Assembly (NCBI GenBank): GCA_030704615.1
Contig: CM060732.1
Span: forward strand, 71,715,053 to 71,779,052
Direction of reading: 5' to 3'
From: Takakia lepidozioides
Taxonomy: Eukaryota; Streptophyta; Takakiopsida; Takakiales; Takakiaceae
DNA length: 64,000 nucleotides
Position numbers and translations under genes: made by a program. This document shows positions 56,026-64,000 of the stretch, in pieces. The number at the start of each line of letters is the position of its first letter. Within the stretch, counting starts at the first letter, position 1. Under the pieces are notes generated by a model. It ran no database searches. It saw only the letters and a list, made by a program, of their open reading frames with translations, and was not told where the DNA came from.

Positions 56026-56310
56026 AAAGCAGGTGTGGCAGATTCTGCCACTTTTTCGGCCTAATTCTCAGGCCGAATCGGCCACCCAGGGCAGAATCGG
56101 CAGGGATGGCCGATTACGCAGAGGATTACGCAGAGGACGGCAGACCTACCACCCAGGCCCATGGCATCAGTCAACAACCTACCAGCCGTCCCCTGATACT
56201 CGCCCCCTTTATATCCTCTCCGGGGCTCTGAATCTGGGCAATCGATATGGGATAATCGAACCTCAATCATATTGCGCCACGTAGCGGCGAGAATCCGCCA
56301 CACCTGCTTT
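56026..56310. mobile_element. GC-rich MITE with TA target duplication
   Basis: The terminal inverted repeats AAAGCAGGTGTGGC(A/G)GATTCT differ by only a base or two. TA lies outside both ends (56024-56025 and 56311-56312). It is 285 bp long with no coding capacity. The TA duplication points to Tc1/mariner (Stowaway-like) affinity. GGCAGAATCGGCC-type words recur inside and also to its right up to 56420, so a related element may adjoin. Confidence 0.65.
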
Positions 56311-56312
56311 TA

Positions 56313-57350
56313 ACGCCAGTGAACGGCCGCGTTGGCCGACTCTGCCCTGTGCGCGGCCATAGGGCTCGCCCTGACGGGCTCGCCCAAAGGCCGTACAAGG
56401 GCAGAATCGGCCAAACACGGCCCGTTCTCTAGTACGTAAGAGCCGGGAAATGGACCTGTGCTCCTGGGGGGTTTCCGGGCGAGCAAGTGAGGGGGGGACA
56501 CGGCAGCCAAAAGGGGTCGTAAGTACCCGGCCAGGATTTCTTAGTTATCCAACAAAGTCATGTTGAAATTGCAACAGCAGGTCAAAATCTGCACTAATAA
56601 TTGCACTCCACTTTTTTTTTCTTTTCTTTTCTTAAAGGACACTCCACTGGTTAGTGCATAAATTATGAATGAAAGCCTTGGAATTTTTTAATATTAAAAA
56701 ATACAAAAAAACATAAAAGAAAAAAATCTGATCTGACTTCTAAACCAACTCTCCAACAGAGTGGTTGCAAGGTGGGACCCCTGAAACCTGGGGGGGCAAG
56801 GCCACCTGACCGGGCCTTCAGGGGGCCACCCGCTCTCAGATATCGCAATAGATGATGGTTATTGACCACATTCTGGATTTTTTTTTAATTTGTTAGATTG
56901 TATGTAGGGATTCTGGCTATTGACTTGCTCGCCGACATTCTCCCCCTTGTCACTTTCCATGTAGACACAGAGGGAGCACGGGTCTCGACTCTACAGGCAC
57001 TTCCATGTGCACACCTTGTCGTACTATAAAAGGGCCACCTTCATACGAGATGGGGTTGACCAAGGGTTCTACCCCATTGACTCTTTGAATGCTCCCTGTG
57101 ACACTGCACGACGGGTCACTGCTGCAGGAAGATCTACATGCGAGACGTGTTACAAGGTCTGAGGTTGCTTTTGGAATCGAGATCTCACACGCGTTCCTTT
57201 CTCTCTCGTTCTCTCTCGCAGTTCCCATCTACTTACGAACTGGAGTATGGAATGGAATGGAAGAGTGCCCAAACACAATAAAAATGGGATGCGTTGACAA
57301 AGCAAGCGTAAATTATGATATCACTTGACCTCGACCTTCCCCAACCTTCA
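56313..57350. other. Intergenic DNA without genes
   Basis: A GC-rich part extends to 56510, followed by AT-rich sequence. A GTAAATTATGATATCACTTGACC phrase near 57308 recalls the 3' part of the SINE at 37862 and may be a fragment of it. Confidence 0.4.
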
Positions 57351-57832
57351 GTAGAAGGTGGACACTGGACACCTTTATGACATCCTTCCCATCCAGAACA
57401 ATAACATTGAACAATGCAGCAAGACTTTGTAAGCTTTTCTTCTCATCATCCTGGCAAAGAAGGCATATCGATCCTTTCTTGGCACTCAGACATCCAATTG
57501 GGGTCTTCAAGCATCATCATCAAGCATCAACAATATGGAATAGAACAGTGAAAAAGCGATCTGGGGCTGGCACCAGACAACCAGCAATTGGATTTCAGTG
57601 CAGACAGTGCTGAAAATGCTTGTTCCACCCCATAGCACCCTCATGCCCAGAGTCACACAGGAAAGAAACTTTTAATGTCCAACAGGAAGTTCGGAGCTTA
57701 GGGACCAAGAATAAACCAAAAAATTAGTGGCAGAACACCCCTGCACTCCAAGCCCTCAGTGAAACCATAGTACTGTAGAAGAGAAGTCCAGGAATTTATG
57801 GGAAAAAGACAGTCATTTGAGACATTGAGAGA

Positions 57833-60800
57833 TTGTACTCATAAGACGTTGTTTGCCGTAGCCTTGTGGCCATTGACCCCGCGCCCAGTTTGAGCGGGAA
57901 CAAAAGGGACAGAACCTATCTCTGTCAGGGGCTGATGTTGGTAGTAAGACTTACCTTCATATATAGAATTAATCCGGGTTTTCCAGATATCCTCTAGAAA
58001 TCCCTTCACACAAGCATCAATCTGTTGTGTGTGATTTGCCCAAAAACTAGGCCTCAAGAGGGCCTGGGCTTTTGGCTCAGCCTCGAGACTTTCAAAGTTG
58101 GTAAACAGGAGTACAGGCACAATTCCCTTGATAGATTTGAAGAGAGCGTCTCTTTGGTGAGAGAACCCCGGACAGTGTATCAAAAAATGAATATTGTCTT
58201 CAGATTGCCCACACAACGGGCAATTGCACTCTCCCTTTCCTCTCTGCTTTTGTTTGATGTTCAAAGGTAGGCTTCCTACCCTGAGTTTAAATTTCAGTCT
58301 AGTGCCGAGAGTGGGTAGACCCTTGAGGTCATCCAAGATGTCCTAGTACGGATCTGCAATATGGGTTGATAACTCCAACCAGGATAAGTCTCTAGAATCC
58401 ATTCAAGTGGGGGTGCTTAAGGAGTGTATGTCAGCATGCTCCAAAACAGCCAATGTGGCTGTTCGGGGTGAGTTTGGCATTCCGTCCTTAAGCTCCCGAT
58501 GAGATGAATTCAAGGTCAGATGGTGGGGTCAGGTGCAACATATGTCCAACACCAGATATCCTAAGTTAATCGACTCTATATCTTGGAAACAGGACCGCCC
58601 TGTCAACAGGCTAAGTCCTGGCAGAAGAGAGTAGAAGAGATTCTCAAGGACCTGGACCTGGATCCGCAAGTCTTGACCCTGCTGCATAAATCTGACTTAG
58701 AGGCTGTAGTATCCAAAGCCATGTCTGTTGCCATGAGATTGTATGATGAAAATGAAGTTAGGCAGAAAACTTCCCTGAACTTGTTTCTAGTCAGTGACAT
58801 GGGGGCCAAGACAGGTCTAATAACGCGACAAAGCATGGTTTTCTTAACCTCAGAGTTGACCCCTCTGCAGTGGAAAAATTTAGCGAGCCCCAGAGCTTTG
58901 CCCTTGCCAGTTTGAACAACTTTCCGGATATGTGCATCCCAATTACAATTGGAGGAAAACTCAACGCCCGGGTAAGTGTAGGAAGGGAGGACCGGGATCC
59001 CTTGGCTACCCCACTGCCACTTAAGATCACTTCCTCCCTCTCCTCTGTCGTTGAATGCTACCACTGCACATTTGCTGACATTAGCCTCTAGCCCCCAAAG
59101 ATCAAAGTATCTCTTCGCGCAATCAATCAACTCCTGGAGACTGGTTGGAGTCTCCCCTATGCCTGCGAAGTCATCCGCAAACATAAGGGCTGGTATGGCG
59201 GTATCACCCACCCTTAACCCAAATCCCTCACTTTCCACATCCTCGAGGAGTTGATTGATGAAAACATTGAAGAGCAGAGGGGAGAGAGTACATCCTTGAG
59301 CTACACCTTGGTCTATGTCAAAGAAGTTGGACTTCTGTCCGTTAACAGTGACACAGCTTTTGGTGTGAGCATGCAAGTTGTGGACAACTCTCCACATCTT
59401 TCCCTTGATCCCACAAGACCAGAGGCGGAACCATAGGCCATCTCTCCACACTGTGTCATAAGCCTTTTTGACATCCAGGAAAAAAACATAAGTGGGTTTC
59501 CCTTCTTTTTTCCTTCCCTGGATAATCTGGCTTAGAGTGAAGATATGATCCACACAGCCCCGCCGAAAGCCAGCTTGGCCTTCGTGGAAACAACCTCTAG
59601 ACTCCAGATCAACCTCGAGACGAGTACTTATAACTCTACAGAATGTCTTGCCAACAACATTGAGGAGCGTGATGCCACGGTAGTTCCCCGGTTCTTCTCT
59701 GTCACCCTTCTTGTATAGATTGACAATGACCCCCTGTCGCCAGCGAAACGGGATCATTTCAGTCTTCCAGATAAGGTTAAAGAGGAGAACTAGGGCCTCT
59801 ATCATGGGATCGCCACCGTGCTTGATAAGCTCGTTGACAATACCACCAGGTCCACCAGCTTTATATCCATTTAAATGTTCAATTGCTTCCACAATCTCAG
59901 AAGAACTAATGGGAGCGTTATAAGCCATTGAAATATACTCTAGTTCATCAAGGCTGTTCTGAATCATAGGAACAGTTTTTCCAACTGTGTCCCTCCATTC
60001 AGCAGAAGACCCCTCACTGTTAGACCTAGAAGTTCTGCCAAGGATACTGTAGTGAGTTTCAAAGGTTTTGACAATGTCAACCAATGAAGTCACCACTGCA
60101 CCTTTAGTAGTCTTCAGTGCTTGTACTTGCTGACCGATTTTCGGCTTGTACAAACGTTGAAGGGCCAACCAGAATTTCTTGTCATTACCACCATGGTGGT
60201 TTGAGTTTATTTCACTGTATAACTTGTCCCAGTATAATTTCTTCTGAGACCTAACAAGCTGATTGATATCTTTACGGAGCTGGTAGTACCTCGCCCACAA
60301 TTCTCTGTTGGCTTTCAAATTGCAGCACTCTTTATAGGGGGCTCGTCTCTAAGCTATCTTGAGTTTAATCTCATTGGTCCACCAATTAACAGCTCTACCG
60401 CAGACAATTAGTTTCCTCCCAATGATCTTGTCAGCCACGGAGGAAACGAAACTCTCCCAAGAGTCCACTGCTCTTTCGACTTCATTTCTTGCGTTGTCAG
60501 AGCGAGACTGAAGTTCTTGGAGCGATTGGACAAAATGAGGGAGAGCCTGTTGCAAGGCCTGGACGTACTCAGCCTTGACCTCCTCATTATGGAATTTTTC
60601 TATGCGCCACTTCCGAATCGAACGTTTCACAAATCTCTTGGTGTTGGGAAAACACCTTTTGATCTCAGTCCAAACCAGGAAGTGGTCAGAGGTACCAATA
60701 TCAGTTCTGTCGATCAACACATTGGCACACTGGGGAAACAAATTTTTGTCCATTATGATATAGTCCACAATGGATCGTTCCCCAATTTGGGATTTCTCAC

Positions 60801-61116
60801 GAGTCCACTGCACTTGGTCACCTCTTGTCCTGTTATTCAAGGTCAAAAGCTGAAGCTCTTCCAGACAGTTAATTAACCGTCTGCCATTAGAATTCAGCTC
60901 GTCCTCACCAAAAGGCCCAATGATATCGTCCTGATGGAGCCCTTTGCCCACCCGGGCATTGAAGTCACCCAATAGCACCACCTGACCTTTGGCTTCAGTT
61001 TTAGCCAGATACTATGCTCATACCTCAAACCCTTGTTGATAATTTCACAATTATCAAACAAGAAATTGCGGACAAAGAATCCAACCCCTTTTTGGCAGCG
61101 TTTGGCAGAGGCTGCC
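57833..61116 (-). mobile_element. 5'-truncated LINE with endonuclease and reverse transcriptase, 16-bp target duplication
   Basis: TTGAGACATTGAGAGA occurs at 57817-57832 and 61117-61132, directly flanking the element. On the minus strand the element encodes the back half of an AP endonuclease domain (LLGDFNARVG, SIVDYIIMD, GTSDHF). The reverse transcriptase follows (YRGITLLNVVGK, GFRRGCVDH, FFLDVKKAYDTV, QGCTLSPLLFN, active-site FADD near 59169). A C-terminal CPLC...H...C zinc motif completes it (near 58230). One frameshift near 61000, one in-frame stop at 60349-60351 and a further frame break near 58600 inactivate it. The 3' end lies only six bases after the ORF stop, with no poly(A). The sequence style is unlike typical plant L1. 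It inserted into the 3' flank of AP2-like copy C. Confidence 0.85.
58603..60981 (-). pseudogene. LINE ORF2 remnant: endonuclease C-half plus reverse transcriptase
   Basis: This is one continuous reading frame broken by a single TAG at 60351-60349. The upstream part holds the endonuclease motifs LLGDFNARVG and SDHF. The downstream part holds the reverse transcriptase palm with DVKKAYD and FADD. After about 58800 the frame loses similarity to a normal thumb region, and the zinc-motif part continues in another frame at 58336-57839. It would have copied LINE RNA into DNA at a nicked target. Not functional as it stands. Confidence 0.8.
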
Positions 61117-61603
61117 TTGAGACATTGAGAGACATAGAGAGAGAGAGAGATGTAGGTAACAATGGAAAGTGCACTGAGGGGAAAGTCCATGACATTGTAG
61201 AGATACAAAAAACTTGTGAAGTGCTTGAAGGTAAAACTTGAGCAAGCTGTAGAATGAGCAGCATGTACAACATCAGCAAATTTTACTGCAATATGAGCAA
61301 TAAGCAATAGCAAGAGTCCAACAATCAGTTAAGTGAGCTTCATATTTGGGCTACTGTATAGTAACATATAGCTTCAATGTAAACGCATGACAACCAAGAC
61401 CAACGAACACTGAACACTCGCAACCATAACCAAAGTTGTCACTGAACTCGATGACCGAGTGGAAAAACACAATACACACATCTCAAACGTTCGACAGCAT
61501 AGTCACTTGAGGATAGGCCAAAAGAACTGGACCCTCTTCTCTCAGCCAACCATTTGGTCCCAAACCAAGCTTCTGAGTCAGTCAAGGTGGACTACTCTTG
61601 TTT

Positions 61604-63255
61604 TCATGTGGCTGTCAGTGCACCACTCCTCCGTGCAGACTCCACCAAGTCTCTACAGTAAGCTCTGACCCTTTTTATGTTCTCGCAAGATACGTCAGAT
61701 AACAAGAAACCATGTGGAGGAATAGTTTGAGAGGAAGATCCACGAGAGTCCTGAAGGAATTTTTGGACCATGTCAACAGCTCGGTGAGTTTCCCCTCCTG
61801 AAACAAAACTTCCAACCCAAATCTTTTTATTGACAGCATTCCACTCTCGTACGCGAACTTCAGCTACATATTTCCCTGTCTCTGGACGAAAACGGACCAA
61901 GGGATGATCGGCGTCTCTCGGCAGGTTGTCTATGATGCCAGAATCATGGGGAGTCCCTGACATAGCACTTGTATCTCCCGGGAGACTCATTTGAAAACCA
62001 GCTATCCCCATCCCTCCACTTCCAAATATGTTGTCATGTTGTTGCTCATAACATGGAGAAGGGATCAGAACACATGTCTCAGGTAGAATATTTTCGTTCA
62101 CGGTGGAGCCGCCTCTTACTTGATCGGCTTCACTTGCCGGGAGATCGTGAGTCATCCCGACTGGTGGTTCCTGCTGTTTTGAAGACAAAGGTATCAGTGG
62201 TGAAATCAGTGGTTTTTTTCAACATCTCTTGGCTAGCTAGCAGTACTTGCAGAATACGGAAATGAGGTCCATTAGTAATGCATGAGTGCCAATAATCAAC
62301 CATTTAAAAAGTCGCACATTATTGCCGGACCTTCTGTTGGTTGTGGGTGGCATAATTGGTTGTCACTTGATCTTGCAAATCCTACCTGTGGCAGCTGCAG
62401 ATCCAATTGTTGAACTTCTTGATGGACTGCCGGATGTTGCATTAAATTTTCTGGAACATCATTGTACGACTCCTGAATCTGGAAGTAATCATCGTAGTTG
62501 AAGTACTCATCAACCTCCATTTGCAGCTGCTGCTTGTGGATCGTTTCTATGAAAGAATGGATGTCGGAATTACCATGCCCTGGCAGTTCCAGATGGCCAG
62601 ACTTTGATGATGCAGACCTCTCCAAACTTAGCCCCTCTCCTCCATCATCTGCCAGCGCACCATTTAGGGTGGAGTCACCTCCATTATTACTGACCTTCTG
62701 TTGGTTGCGGGCATCATAATCAGTTGAGTACTCCTTGTAGTTGAAGTACTCATCAAACCATGCATCCTCCATTGGCAGCTGCAGCTTGTGGCCTTCGCAT
62801 GTTTGAACTTCTTGAGGGACTGCCAGACATTGCATTAGGTTTGTCCTAATAAGTTGAAGTCTGTAACTGGTTTCACCTCATGTTAGTGTCCATTTCGTGA
62901 AAATCATCAACAAAAGAACAGCAAACAACCAACCGAACATCATCCCAATGTTGCTCAAGTACAGACTACTGTGGCAGCTGCTGGTCTCCACATGGGTCAT
63001 GATCTGCTTGATAGATTGGCAGGGTCATTGCTATAGAATCAATGTTGGCTTACCATGTTCCACATTGCCAGACTCCAATAATGCAGAAATTAGCCCCTCT
63101 CCTCCATCTTCTGCCAACCCACCAGTGTCTTGGACTTCCAAGCGCACTGGTAAGTAACTGGATAATTCATCCTCTGAAGGTGGGTTAGGTGCAAAGATTA
63201 GCGCAGCTTCGACATCTTCATGAGAATAGTTACTGTTCAGAGCCACCCTCCTCAA
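61604..63255 (-). CDS. AP2/ERF-like copy C, domain partly deleted
   Basis: The last exon (62170-61604, acceptor AAAACAGCAG) encodes KYVAEVRVREWNAV, IWVGSFVSGGETHRAVDMV and then QKFLQDSRGSSSQ. Compared with copy A, about 11 codons including SAPYNF are missing, so the domain's C-terminal edge is lost. The C-terminal helix (LLSDVSCENIKRVRAYCRDLV) is kept. Upstream blocks at 62835-62296 and 63255-63031 encode acidic, Tyr/Asp-rich sequence with two related pieces (DEYFNYKEYS and DEYFNYDDYF), an internal duplication not seen in A. PPSEDELSSYLP matches the start region of A. The 5' exon lies beyond or near the window end. A LINE sits about 490 bp downstream of its stop. It may still be expressed, but its DNA binding is doubtful. 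Confidence 0.62.
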
Positions 63256-64000
63256 ATATCAGACCATACATGTGCATAATAGCATACATTTACCTCGGTT
63301 AGCCTCAGTTACCTAGGTCTTCCAACATTTAGGTGAACTAACTGTAACAAAAGAAAAGCACAACCTGTAACTTGGATACCTCCTACTTACAGATAAATAG
63401 CTCCAGAGAGTACAATTTAGCAAAAGTAAACTGGAGCTCCTGTCACTATGGCTTACATCCTTTAGATGGGCAGTTTTCCCACCCCTCAGCCCCCTTTCCA
63501 GACCAGTAACCACCAGTTAAACACTCTGGCGCCCTTTCAATCAAACGACCATACATTTTAAGCAAACTCCAAGCTTAGTTATGTGCAAGAACCCATCTTC
63601 ATGATCTTCATACAAAAAAAAGCCAAGTGTACTTAGTTCTTGGCGCCTTCATGGAAGTTACATCTATGCAAGAGGAAGCCATGGCCATGCAATTAGAGTC
63701 AGGCCCCACGTAATTCTGAAATTGCGATAGCTCCAACCCTTCACCAAATACCGAGAAACAAATTACAATCATGTACTTAAGCAAAAGCTTATCCTTCTGC
63801 AAGCATTTGAGCAAATCATTACAAACCACTGAAGTACATACCCTAGTATACAGAAGTCGTGGTATGCTCCCTGCCTCTAAGGGTGGTTTCTAGCCCAGAC
63901 TTTCATTCGATCAAGACTTTGAACTGCACCAAGAAACTTTTTTGGCGTCCCACTCCCAAACGCAAGTGGAATACAATTCCAAACTAAGTTCTCGAACTTC
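63256..64000 (-). other. 5' region of copy C (continues beyond the window)
   Basis: The sequence is collinear with 42280-43000 (unit A) and 54130-54870 (unit B). Examples are CAGCCCCCTTTCTAGACC-type and TGGTATGCTCCCTGCCTC phrases. It is non-coding in all three copies, most likely a 5' intron or UTR. The missing first exon should lie in or beyond it. Confidence 0.55.

Noticed and set aside
58583-58915. Plus-strand 110-residue frame
   Set aside because: It is antisense to the LINE reverse transcriptase.
1-64000. CRISPR arrays, bacterial operons, rRNA genes, LTR retrotransposons
   Set aside because: None were seen. The direct repeats present are irregular, and no LTR pair with integrase, gag or protease domains was recognised.

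Overview
The window is eukaryotic nuclear DNA from a land plant. It has spliced genes with canonical GT-AG (and one GC-AG) introns, a family-1 UDP-glycosyltransferase with a plant PSPG box, PPR repeats, AP2/ERF-like domains, a RING-H2 protein and abundant plant-type transposons. Intact host genes are few and spaced kilobases apart. The PPR style and the bryophyte-like flavour of one transposase make a seed-free plant (fern, lycophyte or bryophyte) my preferred guess, but this is inference from memory and not proven by the sequence.

Layout. (1) 1-16.6 kb is almost entirely one very large Mutator-like element. Bases 1-325 are repeated in inverted orientation at 16198-16616. Between these ends lie two different DDE-type transposase genes (minus strand, about 1.7-4 kb and 9.9-13.7 kb), a SWIM zinc-finger fragment, a Ulp1/C48-type cysteine protease gene (plus strand, 5.8-8.1 kb), a small unknown zinc-binding ORF, and many blocks rich in GGGGATCA. 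(2) 16.6-19.5 kb is AT-rich DNA in which I recognise no gene. (3) 19.5-22.5 kb (minus) is a four-exon UDP-glycosyltransferase gene. (4) 22.5-33.3 kb is intergenic DNA with a truncated L1-type LINE, tandem repeats, two TTA-flanked MITEs and tRNA-derived SINEs. (5) 33.8-37.4 kb is a decayed and locally amplified PPR locus. (6) 37.8-39.8 kb holds a SINE and foldback/tandem repeats. (7) 40.2-64 kb contains three tandem copies (A, B, C, all minus strand) of a gene with a divergent AP2/ERF-like domain. Between A and B lie a RING-H2 exon, a near-perfect hairpin and a G-box cluster. Between B and C lie a TA-flanked MITE and a LINE. The LINE sits inside the 3' flank of copy C between 16-bp target-site duplications.

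There are no operons. The genes with a shared role are the transposition genes of the giant element (transposases plus protease) and the three AP2-like paralogues, which share exon structure, flanks and orientation. Copy A looks intact over the visible exons, B carries a frameshift, and C has lost the end of its AP2-like domain. Splice sites, catalytic residues and target duplications were read directly from the bases. Family names rest on motif recognition without database searches.
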